From Sandaracinus amylolyticus (GTDB lineage Bacteria > Myxococcota_A > Polyangia > Polyangiales > Sandaracinaceae), in the NCBI RefSeq assembly GCF_021631985.1, contig NZ_CP070225.1, forward strand, positions 7,750,001 to 7,814,000: DNA of 64,000 bases, in the 5' to 3' direction. Both the position numbers and the translations under genes were made by a program. Each line of letters opens with the position of its first letter. Positions within the stretch are counted from its first letter, which is position 1. This document shows, piece by piece, positions 45,230 to 54,436 of the stretch. Below the pieces are notes generated by a model. It was given only the letters and a program-made list of their open reading frames with translations, searched no databases and was not told the DNA's origin.

Positions 45230-45868
45230 TCAGGCGCGGAGCGCGCGGCTCGGCGCGTGGGACGCGCGCTCGGCGTCGCGCACTCGGCGCCACGACTCGC
45301 GGGTGACGTGACGCTCGAGCGCCGCGAGCACGATCGCGCTCGTCGCGAGCAACGCGAGCAGTCCGTCGTACGCGAGCCCGAGCAGCGCGAGCAGCAGCAT
45401 CGTTCCGAAGTGGAGCCACCGGCCCTCGAGCCCGGCGCGCGGCTCGAGCTCCTCGGGATCACAGCGCGCGAGCCGCTCTCCGTCGCGGAAGAGCGAGCGC
45501 GCCCCGATGGTGCCCGCGATCGTCGCCGGCACCAGCACCAGGAGCGCGCTCAGCGCGCGAGGACCCCGGGGCGCGAGCGCCTCGATGGCGACCACCGGCG
45601 CGAGGGCGATCGCGAGCACGTCGAGCACCGCCGCGATCGTCCCGAACGCGGCCCCGCGGCGGAGCAGCTGCGGCACCCCGCGCGCGATCCACATCGTCGC
45701 GCGCGACGCCCGGTATCCGTCGCCGATGCGCGGCCGGAGCACGTCTGCGCGCGCGCTCCAGCGCGACTCGTACGCGGCCTCGAGCCGCCGCACCCGCGCG
45801 AGCGCCGCGAGCGCGAGCAACGCGCCCAGCGAGAGCACCACGATGCGGATCGCAGTCTCCGAGCTCAT
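45230..45868 (-). CDS. Membrane protein of unknown function
   Basis: 212 residues from ATG 45868. Five hydrophobic segments: IRIVVLSLGALLALAALARV, a block near 80-100, LSALLVLVPATIAGTIGA, FGTMLLLALLGLAYDGLLAL and a last one. Between them are charged Arg-rich loops (ESRWSARADVLRPRIG). I recognise no family. It precedes the FHA gene by 56 bases on the same strand and may be the first member of the kinase cluster. Confidence 0.65.
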   Translation of the reverse strand: MSSETAIRIVVLSLGALLALAALARVRRLEAAYESRWSARADVLRPRIGDGYRASRATMWIARGVPQLLRRGAAFGTIAAVLDVLAIALAPVVAIEALAPRGPRALSALLVLVPATIAGTIGARSLFRDGERLARCDPEELEPRAGLEGRWLHFGTMLLLALLGLAYDGLLALLATSAIVLAALERHVTRESWRRVRDAERASHAPSRALRA

Positions 45869-45971
45869 GAGTGGGCACCTAGGCGCGAGCCACTCGGGGT
45901 CAGCGCGGCGCAGAGCCACGGCCCGACGCTCGGCGCGGCGCGGTGCCACCCGGTGGGACAAGATCCGCCGG

Positions 45972-46598
45972 GTGGACGGGCTGATCCGAGGGACCGACGG
46001 GCGCGCGCGCTGCGCGTGGCCGGGCGACGACGCGCTCTACCTCGACTATCACGATCGCGAGTGGGGTCGTCCGATCGCCGACGATCGTCGGCTCTTCGAG
46101 AAGATCGTGCTCGAGGGGTTCCAGTCCGGGCTCTCGTGGCGGACGATCCTCCACAAGCGCGCGCGCTTCCGCGAGGTGTTCCACGACTTCGATCCCGCGC
46201 GGGTCGCGCGCTTCGGCGAGCGCGACGTGGCGCGTCTGCTCGCCGATCCCGGGATCATCCGGCACCGCGGGAAGATCGAGGCCGCGATCGCGAACGCACG
46301 TGCCGCGGTGACGCTGATCGAGCAGGAAGGCTCGCTCGCGCGCGTGATCTGGTGCTTCGAGCCGCCCGCGAAGGAGCGCCCGGCGCGCATCGATCTCGCG
46401 ACGGTGAAGGCGATGCCGACGACGCCCGCGAGCGAGCGGCTCGCGAAGGCGCTCAAGGCGCGCGGCTTCCGCTTCTTCGGGCCGACGACCGCGTACGCGA
46501 TGATGCAGGCGGTGGGCTTGGTGAACGATCACTTCGAGGGCTGCGCGCTGCGCGACGAGGTCGAGGCCGCGCGCGCCGCGTTCGCGCGCCCGCGCTAG
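45972..46598 (+). CDS. tag: DNA-3-methyladenine glycosylase I
   Basis: 208 residues from GTG 45972. The Tag fold is evident: RCAWPGDDALYLDYHDREWG with the first zinc ligands Cys and His, LFEKIVLEGFQSGLSWRTIL, and the C-terminal NDHFEGC with the second His and Cys. FFGPTTAYAMMQAVG is the HhH-GPD region. It removes 3-methyladenine from alkylated DNA. Convergent with the next gene by a four-base overlap of stops. Confidence 0.95.
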   Translation: MDGLIRGTDGRARCAWPGDDALYLDYHDREWGRPIADDRRLFEKIVLEGFQSGLSWRTILHKRARFREVFHDFDPARVARFGERDVARLLADPGIIRHRGKIEAAIANARAAVTLIEQEGSLARVIWCFEPPAKERPARIDLATVKAMPTTPASERLAKALKARGFRFFGPTTAYAMMQAVGLVNDHFEGCALRDEVEAARAAFARPR

Positions 46599-47923
46599 GG
46601 GAGCGGCTGGGTCATCCCGAGCGCGCGCATGCGGGCCTCGCACTCGGCGCGATGCTCGGCGTCGCACACGAGGTGGAGCCCGCTCGCGCGATCCACGAGC
46701 ACCGGCACTCGATAGCACCCGATCCCGGTCTCGCACTCGTACGTCCACGCGAGGTGCGGGCCCGACGTGCGCCACGCCTCGACGCGCTGCTCGCGCTCGT
46801 ACGCGCTCTCGTCGGGGCGCGGCGCGATCGGCCAGGCGCGGGGCGGCGGAGGCGGAGGCCCGAGCGTCGATGCCGGCAGCGGCTCCGGAGGCGGCCGCGG
46901 CGCAGGGACGATCACCGCGAGCGTCGCGATCGAGGCCGCGGTGCCGATCAGCTGCAGCACCGCGAGCGCGAGGCATCGCCGGCGCGCGCTGCGCTCGCCG
47001 GGGGTCTCGAGCGCGCGCGCCACCACGTGCCCGGCGTCGCGATAGCCACTCGCGGCCGCGCTCGTCTCGAGCACGAGATGCACGTCCTCGCCGCGCGATC
47101 CGAGGCGTGCGTCGGCGACGTACCCCTCCACCCGCAGCGGCGTCCACGTCCCGTCGGGCATCCGTACCCGCAGCCCTTCGCCCTCGCTCTCGACCTGCGC
47201 CACGCGCGCTCCGCGCATCGCGCGCGCTCGTCGCAGCACGACCACCACGTCGCGCAGCGCGCGCCACGACATCGCGCCCAGCACCGTCAGCGCGATCGTG
47301 ACGACCACCAGCGCGCGATGCCCGAGCTGCAGGGCCGCGATCAGCGCGATCGCGAGCACGAGCACCGCACCGACGAAGAGCCCGGCGCGAGCGCGCGTGC
47401 TCGCCCCGATGTCGATCGGATCGGGATCCTGCGGCAGCCCGCGCACCGCGGCGACCAGCGGACGCAGCTCGTCGGCGCAGCGGGGCCGACCGAGCGGCGC
47501 GTCGGCGCTCTCCGCGCTCGCGCAGACGATCTCGCGGCCCTCGGCGTCGCGCAGCCGCACCACCGCCGTCCCCGCGCGCCACCGCGCCGCCGCCCACGCG
47601 ATCGCGGTGCGCACGCCGCCCTCTTCGAGCGTCACGCCCCATCGATCCCAGGTGATCCGCGCCCGCCGCGGCCCGCGCGCCCGCACCAGGAGCAGCCATC
47701 CGAGCGCGGTGCCCGCGATCCACACGCCGTGCGCCGACGTCGGCGCGAAGCCGCGCGTGACCGCGAGCGCGAGGAGCACCATCGTCGCGGTCGCCGCCAC
47801 GATGCCCGCCTGCGCGAGCCACCAGAGCTCCGTGTAGAACGAAGGGCTCAGCTCGATCGCGCCCTCGCCCTCGTCGCGGGGCGGCATCACGAAGCGCTCG
47901 ACGGGCTCCCCTCCGCTCGACAC
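46595..47923 (-). CDS. Multi-span membrane protein of unknown function
   Basis: 442 residues from a GTG with GGAGG five bases upstream, chosen over ATG 48061, which would overlap the NUDIX gene. Hydrophobic helices lie at about 35-75, 180-235 and near 320. The loop between them has a PH-like beta region (ITWDRWGVTLEEGGVRTAIAW) and the C-terminal domain has Cys residues (YECETGIGCYRVPVLV, HLVCDAEHRAECEARM). Pro-rich linker before it. I recognise no family; Cys placement suggests an outside C-terminal domain with disulfides. Confidence 0.65.
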   Translation of the reverse strand: MSSGGEPVERFVMPPRDEGEGAIELSPSFYTELWWLAQAGIVAATATMVLLALAVTRGFAPTSAHGVWIAGTALGWLLLVRARGPRRARITWDRWGVTLEEGGVRTAIAWAAARWRAGTAVVRLRDAEGREIVCASAESADAPLGRPRCADELRPLVAAVRGLPQDPDPIDIGASTRARAGLFVGAVLVLAIALIAALQLGHRALVVVTIALTVLGAMSWRALRDVVVVLRRARAMRGARVAQVESEGEGLRVRMPDGTWTPLRVEGYVADARLGSRGEDVHLVLETSAAASGYRDAGHVVARALETPGERSARRRCLALAVLQLIGTAASIATLAVIVPAPRPPPEPLPASTLGPPPPPPRAWPIAPRPDESAYEREQRVEAWRTSGPHLAWTYECETGIGCYRVPVLVDRASGLHLVCDAEHRAECEARMRALGMTQPLP

Positions 47924-48002
47924 CACCACCTCCGGCGCTCGACTATCCTGTGCGTATGCCGCTGGCCCTGTCCACGCGCGTCCGAGCCGGAGCCTCGACG
48001 CG

Positions 48003-48551
48003 ATGAAGCTCCCGATCACGCGTGGCCCGCGCGAGCGACGGGTGCCCGAGGGCGACGACAAGCCGCGCCTCGTCTGTCCCGAGTGCGCCTACGTCGCGTA
48101 CGAGAACCCGAAGATCGTCGTGGGCTCGGTGGTGACCTCGGAGGACGGACGCGTGCTGCTCTGTCGTCGCGCGATCGAGCCGCGGCGTGGGTTCTGGACG
48201 TTGCCCGCGGGCTATCTCGAGCTCGGCGAGTCGCCCGAGCACGGCGCGATGCGCGAGGCGCGCGAGGAAGCGTGCGCCGAGATCGCGCTCGACGGGCTGC
48301 TCGCGGTCTACTCGATCACGCACATCTCGCAGGTGCAGCTCTTCTATCGCGCGCGGATGGTGCGCGAGGAGTGCGCGCCGGGGATGGAGTCGCTCGAGGT
48401 GCGGCTCTTCGCGTGGGACGAGATCCCGTGGAGCGAGCTCGCGTTCCCCACCGTGCACTGGGCGCTCGGGCACTTCGAGGCGTCGCGAGGTCGCGCGCTC
48501 GGGCAGCCGTTCGGGAACGTCGAGGGCGGTCCGCCCGATCCGGTGGGCTGA
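48003..48551 (+). CDS. NUDIX hydrolase with zinc ribbon (NudC-like)
   Basis: 182 residues. A zinc-ribbon half site CPECAYVAYENPK precedes the NUDIX fold. The Nudix box is GYLELGESPEHGAMREAREEACAEI, with the RE..EE catalytic core kept and Gly near its end replaced by Cys-Ala. The fold is closest to the NADH pyrophosphatase/ADP-ribose group, but the NudC SQPWPFPxS signature is absent, so the substrate is open. It diverges from the membrane-protein gene. Confidence 0.9.
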   Translation: MKLPITRGPRERRVPEGDDKPRLVCPECAYVAYENPKIVVGSVVTSEDGRVLLCRRAIEPRRGFWTLPAGYLELGESPEHGAMREAREEACAEIALDGLLAVYSITHISQVQLFYRARMVREECAPGMESLEVRLFAWDEIPWSELAFPTVHWALGHFEASRGRALGQPFGNVEGGPPDPVG

Positions 48552-48589
48552 CTTGCAGAGACGAACGGTCGTGCTATTCATGGGTGGTC

Positions 48590-49186
48590 ATGGTCACCAA
48601 GGGTGAAGAGACGCGAGCTGCCGTGCTCGACCACGCGATCGCGCTGGCGAGCGAGCTCGGGCTCGAGGGCGTGACCATCGGCCTGCTCGCGGACCGCGCG
48701 GGCATGAGCAAGAGCGGGCTCTTCGCGCACTTCAAGTCGAAGGAGTCGCTGCAGCTCGCGATCCTCGAGGAGACGCTCTCGCGCTTCGTGCAGAGCGTGG
48801 TGTTGCCCTCCTTGAAGAAGCCGCGCGGCGAGCCCCGGGTGCGCGCGCTCTTCGAGCGCTGGCTCGACTTCGCGTGCGCGATGCCGGGCGGGTGCATCGT
48901 GGTCCAGGCGATGGCGGAGCTCGACGATCGCCCGGGCCCGGTGCGCGATCGCCTCGAGGCCGCGCAGCGCGACTGGCTCGACACCCTCGCGACCGCGGTC
49001 CGCATCGCCAAGGAAGAAGGGCACTTCGAGGCCCGCATCGCGCCCGAGCAGCTCGCGTACGAGATCGCGGCGCTCGCCCACGGGCACCACCTCATCTCGC
49101 GCATGCTGCGCGACACCGAGGCCGACGCGCGGGTGCGCCGCGGCTTCGATCGAATGATCCGCCACGCGCGGGGATCCTCGGACTGA
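48590..49186 (+). CDS. TetR-family transcriptional regulator
   Basis: 198 residues. The N-terminal HTH is typical: RAAVLDHAIALASELGLEGV, then IGLLADRAGMSKSGLFAHFKSKESLQLAIL. The C-terminal domain has the YxxxxxxC form (TetR_C with LFERWLDFACAMPGGCIV). An ATG at 48590 is followed 38 bases after its stop by a hydrolase gene that may be its target. Inducer unknown. Confidence 0.9.
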   Translation: MVTKGEETRAAVLDHAIALASELGLEGVTIGLLADRAGMSKSGLFAHFKSKESLQLAILEETLSRFVQSVVLPSLKKPRGEPRVRALFERWLDFACAMPGGCIVVQAMAELDDRPGPVRDRLEAAQRDWLDTLATAVRIAKEEGHFEARIAPEQLAYEIAALAHGHHLISRMLRDTEADARVRRGFDRMIRHARGSSD

Positions 49187-49223
49187 GCTCCGAGGACTTC
49201 CTCGTCGCCCAAGGAGGCTCGTC

Positions 49224-50144
49224 ATGTCCGAGATCGACGGTTCCCTCGATGTGTCCTCGGAAAATAGCACGAACGTTCGGCCTAGAGATCGCGGGGACGC
49301 GATCCCCGCGGCGCTGAAGGCCGCACGCGCCGCGCTGCAGGTCGCGGCCGCTGCGTCGCCCGATGTCGCGGCCCGTCTCGCCGAGCGGATCTTCACGACC
49401 GTGCGTCGTGCGCCCCGCCCGGCGCGCGAGCTCGAGGCGCTCGCGCGCGCTCGTCACTTCCTCATCCCGAGCGAAGGCGCGCCCCTCGCGGCGTGGGAGT
49501 GGGGCGAGGCCGGCCCGCGTGTGCTGCTGGTGCACGGATGGGAAGGACGCGGGTCGCAGCTCGCGCCGATCGGCGAGCGCCTCGCCGCGCTCGGCTTCCG
49601 CGCGGTCGCGTTCGATGCGCCGGCCCACGGCGACACCCCGGGCGCGACCTGCACGTTCTTCGACGTCGCGAACGCGATCCAGCACGCGGCGCGCGCCCTC
49701 GGTCCGCTGCACGCGATCGTCGCCCACTCGATGGGCGGCGCCGCGCTGACGTGGGCGGTGCGCAGCCACGGTCTCGCGAAGCGCTACGTCGTGATCGCGC
49801 CGCCCGCGGATCTGCGCGACTTCTCGCGCGGCTTCGCGCGGATGATGGGGCTCTCCGACGACCTCCGCGCGCGCATGGAGCAGCGCATCGAGGAGCGCTA
49901 CGACGTGTCGCTCGAGGACGTCGTCACCGAGAAGACCGCGGCGACGCAGTACGCGCCGCTGCTCGTGGTGCACGACCTCGGCGATCAGGAGGTGCCCTTC
50001 GACAAGGGCCGTCGCCTCGCCGACGCGTGGCCGGGCGCGACGCTGATGCGCACCGAGGGCCTCGGCCATCGCCGCATCCTGCGCGAGCGCGAGGTCGTGC
50101 GCGCGGTGGAGCGCTTCGTCGCGTGGGGGCTCGAGCCGTCTTGA
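49224..50144 (+). CDS. Alpha/beta-hydrolase
   Basis: 306 residues after a strong AAGGAGG site. [13 protein letters not shown] carries the oxyanion [16 protein letters not shown] the nucleophile Ser, [14 protein letters not shown] the acid and [11 protein letters not shown] the catalytic His. It has a 70-residue N-terminal extension with an Arg/Ala-rich helix. No export signal. Lies 37 bases after the TetR gene and 32 before the VOC gene; a small TetR-hydrolase-VOC unit is likely. Confidence 0.85.
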   Translation: MSEIDGSLDVSSENSTNVRPRDRGDAIPAALKAARAALQVAAAASPDVAARLAERIFTTVRRAPRPARELEALARARHFLIPSEGAPLAAWEWGEAGPRVLLVHGWEGRGSQLAPIGERLAALGFRAVAFDAPAHGDTPGATCTFFDVANAIQHAARALGPLHAIVAHSMGGAALTWAVRSHGLAKRYVVIAPPADLRDFSRGFARMMGLSDDLRARMEQRIEERYDVSLEDVVTEKTAATQYAPLLVVHDLGDQEVPFDKGRRLADAWPGATLMRTEGLGHRRILREREVVRAVERFVAWGLEPS

Positions 50145-50176
50145 TCGCGATGGGCGCGCGCGCGATCACTCGCGCG

Positions 50177-50593
50177 ATGACGATCCCCTTCCACCTCGCG
50201 TTCCCGGTGAACGATCTCGAAGCAGCGCGCGCCTTCTACGCCGGGCTGCTCGGCTGTCGCGTGGGGCGCGAGGACGCGCGCTGGATCGACTTCGACTTCT
50301 TCGGACACCAGATCACGGCGCACCTCGTCAGCGCGAAGAGCGGGAGCGCGAGCGCGAACGAGGTCGACGGCGACGACGTCCCGGTGCGGCACTTCGGGGC
50401 GATCCTGCCGTGGGAGCAGTGGCACACGACCCGCGACGCCCTGCGCGACAAGGGCGTGCGGTTCGTGATCGAGCCGCGCATCCGCTTCGCGGGCCAGGTG
50501 GGCGAGCAGGCGACGATGTTCTTCGAGGACCCGTCGGGGAACGCGATCGAGCTCAAGAGCTTCAAGGATCCCGCTCGGATCTTCGCGCGGTAG
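50177..50593 (+). CDS. VOC-family (glyoxalase/bleomycin-resistance fold) protein
   Basis: 138 residues in two beta-alpha-beta-beta-beta units: [22 protein letters not shown], then [37 protein letters not shown] and NAIELKSF. The metal-site His (FHLAF), Glu in the C-terminal strand (AIELK) and other ligand positions fit a metal-dependent VOC enzyme. Substrate unknown. The start at 50177 fits the fold; ATG 50150 would add nine residues. Confidence 0.88.
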   Translation: MTIPFHLAFPVNDLEAARAFYAGLLGCRVGREDARWIDFDFFGHQITAHLVSAKSGSASANEVDGDDVPVRHFGAILPWEQWHTTRDALRDKGVRFVIEPRIRFAGQVGEQATMFFEDPSGNAIELKSFKDPARIFAR

Positions 50594-50605
50594 TTTCCTC
50601 CGGAG

Positions 50606-51280
50606 TCAGCGGCCGATCGTGTCGAGCACGTCGGGCGGGAAGCCCAGGCGCTCCAGCGGCGCGCGCAGATCGTCGGGGAGCGGGGCGCGCCCTTCGAGCG
50701 TGCGCGTCTCGTCGTCGGGATCGGGAATCACGATGCGCTCGGCGTGCAGCGCGAGCCGGTGCAGCGCGATCTCCTCGCGCATCTTCCGGTTCTCCTTGCC
50801 GTCGCCGTAGGTCGTGTCGCCGAGCAGCGGGCGGCTCAGGTGCTTCATGTGGCGACGGATCTGGTGCTGCCGTCCGGTGCGGGGACGACAGCGCACCAGC
50901 GTGTAGCGATCGCGCGCGATCGCGATCGGCGTGTACTCGGTGATCGCGGGGACACGCTCGCCGCCCTCGCGCGCCGGGATCGCGTGATCGACGGTGCCCG
51001 GCGCGTCGAGCGCGCCGCGCACCAGCGCGACGTACTCCTTCTCGACGCGTCCCTCCTGGAACGACGCCGAGAGCACGCGCGCGGTGTCGGGATCGAGCGC
51101 GACCACGAGCGCGCCGCTGGTCGCGCGATCGAGGCGGTGCACCGGGTACACCCACGTGCCGAGCGCATCGCGCAGGCGGTGCATCATCGTGTCGCGCGAG
51201 TCGTCCCAGCCCCGATGCACCGACACGCCCGAGGGCTTGTCGGCGATCACGACGCGGGGGGTCGACACGAGGATTCTCAC
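50606..51280 (-). CDS. RluA/TruC-type pseudouridine synthase
   Basis: About 224 residues from a GTG at 51280 that places the ADKPSG segment near the N-terminus. VYPVHRLDRATSGALVVAL contains the catalytic Asp in the HRLDRxTSG motif, and RTGRQHQIRRHMKHLSRPLLGD the RNA-binding ARTGRxHQIRxH motif. The absence of an S4 domain and the short size favour the TruC/YqcB group (tRNA uridine 65). Convergent with the VOC gene. Confidence 0.9.
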   Translation of the reverse strand: MRILVSTPRVVIADKPSGVSVHRGWDDSRDTMMHRLRDALGTWVYPVHRLDRATSGALVVALDPDTARVLSASFQEGRVEKEYVALVRGALDAPGTVDHAIPAREGGERVPAITEYTPIAIARDRYTLVRCRPRTGRQHQIRRHMKHLSRPLLGDTTYGDGKENRKMREEIALHRLALHAERIVIPDPDDETRTLEGRAPLPDDLRAPLERLGFPPDVLDTIGR

Positions 51281-51409
51281 GAGGCGAGTATGGCGATCAC
51301 GACCGAACGGCCGAAGGAACCAGCCGTCACACAGTACCGCCCGTGGATTGCGGTACCGTATCCCGAATACGCCCGCCATGACGCGGTGTCCCTTGGCGAG
51401 CGCCGATTT

Positions 51410-51438
51410 CCCTAGTACTCACGAGACCCTAGTGACTC
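51410..51438 (+). promoter_or_regulatory. Direct repeat CCCTAGT(G)ACTC overlapping the XRE gene start
   Basis: CCCTAGTACTC at 51410-51420 and CCCTAGTGACTC at 51427-51438 are offset by 17 bases. The second copy includes the GTG start at 51432. This is a candidate autoregulatory site; 17 bases is about one and a half helical turns. Confidence 0.4.
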
Positions 51439-51854
51439 CCGTCGCCAAGAGCGTGTCGCATCGCATCCGCGAGCGCCGCCACGCCCTCGGGCTCTCGCAG
51501 AGCGGCCTGGCCGAGCTCGCGGGTGTCTCGCCCGAGCTCGTGAGCCGCATCGAGCGCGGGCGCTGTCTGCCATCGCTACCGACCCTCGTGACGTTCGCCA
51601 ACGTGTTGCGGACCACACCGAACGACTTGCTCGGGTTCGAGCAACCGCTCGCGGACGAAGAGCTGAGGCCTCTGCTCGACGCCGTGAACGCGCTCGGTCC
51701 GGCGCAGCGCGCGGAGATCCGTCGCATCGCGGAGGCGCTCGCGAAGTACCAGAGCGACGTGCCGCCCGCATCCGACGGGCGACAACGGCGCGAGAGCGGC
51801 TTCACACAGCGAGCGCCGACCACACAGGGCAAACGCCCCGGCGAGATCAGCTAA
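51432..51854 (+). CDS. XRE-family (Cro/CI-type HTH) transcriptional regulator
   Basis: 140 residues from GTG 51432; ATG 51378 would add 18 residues. HTH: VSHRIRERRHALGLSQSGLAELAGVSPELVSRIERGRCLP, the standard XRE domain. The rest (LADEELRPLLDAVNALGPAQRAEIRRIAEAL) is a short helical tail and a basic Gln/Arg-rich end with no ligand domain. It stands alone between the pseudouridine synthase and amidohydrolase genes. Targets unknown. Confidence 0.87.
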   Translation: MTPVAKSVSHRIRERRHALGLSQSGLAELAGVSPELVSRIERGRCLPSLPTLVTFANVLRTTPNDLLGFEQPLADEELRPLLDAVNALGPAQRAEIRRIAEALAKYQSDVPPASDGRQRRESGFTQRAPTTQGKRPGEIS

Positions 51855-51889
51855 GTCGTCTCCCTCGGTTGTTTCGAGCGAGAGCGCGC

Positions 51890-53593
51890 TCAGAGCGAGC
51901 AGTCGATCAGCGGCGCGAGGTCGTCGCCGTCGAGCACGAACGCACGGGGCTCGGGCGCGAGCGGGCCGGTGCCGTCGGGGTCCTGGAGCCAGCCGGTCTC
52001 GAGGTAGTTGCGCAGCAGCGACTCGATCTCGTCGACGGTCTCGGCGCCTGCGGTCGCGGCCTCGGTGGTGCCCGCGGCGCAGAGGAACTTCGACGCGCCG
52101 CACGCATCGATCGTGTCGCACGAGCCGTTGAAGGCGGTCGCGTCCTCGAGCGCGAGATCGCCGTAGTAGGCGCGGCCGTCGATCATCACGAGGCGCACGT
52201 CGGCGGCGCGGCTGTCGGTGACCGCGAGGTAGGGATCGCTGCTCGCGACGCGACCGAACACCACGACGTCGGCGCGCAGGCCCGGCGCGAGGCGTCCGAT
52301 GTGCGCGCCGAGATCGACCGCGTCGGCACCGCCGAGGGTCGCCATCTCGACGAGCGCTTCGGGCGTGACCTGCGCGACGCCCTCGGCCGCGGCCCACTCG
52401 AGCGCGAAGCGCATCTCGCTCAGCACTTCGTCGGAGCCCGACACCGTCCAGTCGGGCCCCAGCGCGACGGGCAGGCCGAGCTCGAGCATGCGACCGATCG
52501 GCGCGGTGCGGCCGTAGAGCAGGATGTTGCTCGAGGGCGACCACACGAAGTGCGCGCCGGCGCCCATCGACTCGATCAGATCGTCGTCGTCGAACGGCAC
52601 CGCGTGGATGAAGAGCGCGGCGCCGAACGGCGTGCCGTCGGTGTCGAAGAGCAGCGAGGTGGTGTAGCGATGGCGGCCCGCGTAGCAGTCGAGCTCGCGC
52701 GTGGGATCGGTCGCGGCGCCGCCTCCGGTGTAGCCCTCGCCCATGTGGACCGCGTGGCGCGTGGCATCGCCGGCGCGGAACGCGCTCACGATCGAGACGC
52801 GCGCGGCGTCGTTCATCGCGCTCTCGCACGCACCGGAGATCGTGGTGCGCATCGTGTTGGTGCCGAGACCGTGCGCGTGCTCGGCGCTGCGCACCAGGCC
52901 CTGCGCGCACTGTCGATCCGGCGCCTGGCCCATCATCGTCGTGGTGCCGTGGATCACCGAGCGCAGCTCGGCGTAGCGGAGCGCGGCGCACATGTGCTGG
53001 CGGTTGCGAGGATCGCCGCTGCCCCACGACTCGAGGCGGGCCTCGGGCTCGACGTGGGCGCGATAGTCGTCGTCGGCGCGCCACTCGTAGCGATTGCCGA
53101 AGAGCGCCATGTCCGCGGGCACCCACTCGGGCAGGAAGTCGTAGGTCGCGTGGTTGTGCGCGTCGATGAGGCCCGCGGAGATCGTCGCGTGGGTGTCGAT
53201 GATCGTGACGGTGTCGGCCGAGGGCGACGCGCTGCAGTCGTCGGCGACGCACGTGATCGAGTCGCCGACGATCAGCACCTCGCCATCGACGATCGGTCCG
53301 TCCGGCGCGAGCACGGTGCCGCGCAGCAGGAAGCCGCCGGTGCCGGTGCGCACGATCTCGGCGGGCGGCGCGGCGGTGGAGCCGGTGGGTGTGGTGCCGC
53401 CGTCGGGCATCGCTGCGTCGATCGGCGTCGATGCATCGATCGGGGTCTGGGCAGCGTCGATCGGCGTCGCGGCGTCGTCGTCGCCCGAGGTCGTCGCGTC
53501 GGGTGGGCCTGCGTCGGCGGGCGAGTTACCACCGGGGCATCCGACGAGCGCGAGCGAGAGCAGGACGTACGTCGACCACGACACTCGGCGCAT
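51890..53593 (-). CDS. Secreted lipoprotein amidohydrolase (ATZ/TRZ-like)
   Basis: 567 residues. Lipobox LALVGC at the N-terminus, then an Asp/Thr/Pro linker with three repeats of TPIDA, then the amidohydrolase TIM barrel: GLIDAHNHATYDFLP with the metal HxH, HMGEG and FIHAVPF for further His ligands, and LPVALGPDWTVSGSDEV with the catalytic Asp. The C-terminal composite domain (LRADVVVFGRVASSDPYLAV) is present. Surface-exposed hydrolases of this family deaminate or dechlorinate nitrogen heterocycles or open cyclic amides; the substrate is not known. The ATG at 53593 precedes the signal directly. Confidence 0.88.
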   Translation of the reverse strand: MRRVSWSTYVLLSLALVGCPGGNSPADAGPPDATTSGDDDAATPIDAAQTPIDASTPIDAAMPDGGTTPTGSTAAPPAEIVRTGTGGFLLRGTVLAPDGPIVDGEVLIVGDSITCVADDCSASPSADTVTIIDTHATISAGLIDAHNHATYDFLPEWVPADMALFGNRYEWRADDDYRAHVEPEARLESWGSGDPRNRQHMCAALRYAELRSVIHGTTTMMGQAPDRQCAQGLVRSAEHAHGLGTNTMRTTISGACESAMNDAARVSIVSAFRAGDATRHAVHMGEGYTGGGAATDPTRELDCYAGRHRYTTSLLFDTDGTPFGAALFIHAVPFDDDDLIESMGAGAHFVWSPSSNILLYGRTAPIGRMLELGLPVALGPDWTVSGSDEVLSEMRFALEWAAAEGVAQVTPEALVEMATLGGADAVDLGAHIGRLAPGLRADVVVFGRVASSDPYLAVTDSRAADVRLVMIDGRAYYGDLALEDATAFNGSCDTIDACGASKFLCAAGTTEAATAGAETVDEIESLLRNYLETGWLQDPDGTGPLAPEPRAFVLDGDDLAPLIDCSL

Positions 53594-53645
53594 GCGGCGA
53601 GGATACGCGGGTGTGGTGCGCGTCGGATAGGCGGGGAGACGAAGG

Positions 53646-54431
53646 ATGAGCAAGTCGAGCGGCGGAGCGGGGCGCGTGATCGGGTGCTTCGCGCTGTTCG
53701 CGGTCGCGCTGGCGTGCGTGGGCGGCATGGGGTTGGTGCTGGGGCGTCACGCGATCGCCACGATGATCGCGCGCGGGCAGCTCTCGCAGCGTGGCGTCGA
53801 GTGCGACGATCGGTTCGCGGTGGAGATCGCGATGTCGCTCGATCAGCTCGTGGTCGCGCCGACGCGCTGCACCATCGCGAGCGGCGTCGTGACCGCGGTC
53901 GAGGTGGTGGAGCCGGTGACGGTCGGGATCGCGAACGGCGCGCCGACGCGGGTCGAGGGCGGTGTCGCGCGGATCGATCTGCGCGGTGACGTGGGCGCGG
54001 GGCTGCGAGGCAGCGGATGGGGCGCGATGCTCGATGCGCTCTCGATCCCCGAGCGCATCGGGACGATGGTCGCGGGGTTCGGTCAGCTCGCCGCGGCGGG
54101 CGCACCGCCGATCACGATGCGCACCGTGGAGATCATGCGCGCGGGCGCGCCGATGATCACGATGAGCGAGCTGCGCACCGACGGCGCGCAGCCGCTCGGT
54201 GTGACGGTGACGCGCGCGGAGCTCCCGGTGATCGCAGGACCGATGGGCGTGCGGGCCCAGGTCGCGCTCGACGGGGTGCGGAGCTCGGCGACACGATCGT
54301 CGGCGACGATGGACGCGACGCTCGACGTCGATGCGTCGCTGCCACTGCTGGGAGCGGTCGACGAGCAGCGCGCGGTCAGCGTGATGGTCGAAGGGCTCGA
54401 CACCGACGTGCCGCGCTGGTCGCTGCGCTGA
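53646..54431 (+). CDS. Single-pass membrane protein of unknown function
   Basis: 261 residues. One N-terminal helix (VIGCFALFAVALACVGGMGLVLG) anchors a beta-rich outer part made of Val/Thr/Ala alternations (CTIASGVVTAVEVVEPVTVGIANG). Two Cys (ECDDR, RCTIA) may form a disulfide. No family recognised. Convergent with the SecD-head-like gene by five bases. Confidence 0.7.
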   Translation: MSKSSGGAGRVIGCFALFAVALACVGGMGLVLGRHAIATMIARGQLSQRGVECDDRFAVEIAMSLDQLVVAPTRCTIASGVVTAVEVVEPVTVGIANGAPTRVEGGVARIDLRGDVGAGLRGSGWGAMLDALSIPERIGTMVAGFGQLAAAGAPPITMRTVEIMRAGAPMITMSELRTDGAQPLGVTVTRAELPVIAGPMGVRAQVALDGVRSSATRSSATMDATLDVDASLPLLGAVDEQRAVSVMVEGLDTDVPRWSLR

Positions 54432-54436
54432 CGGAC

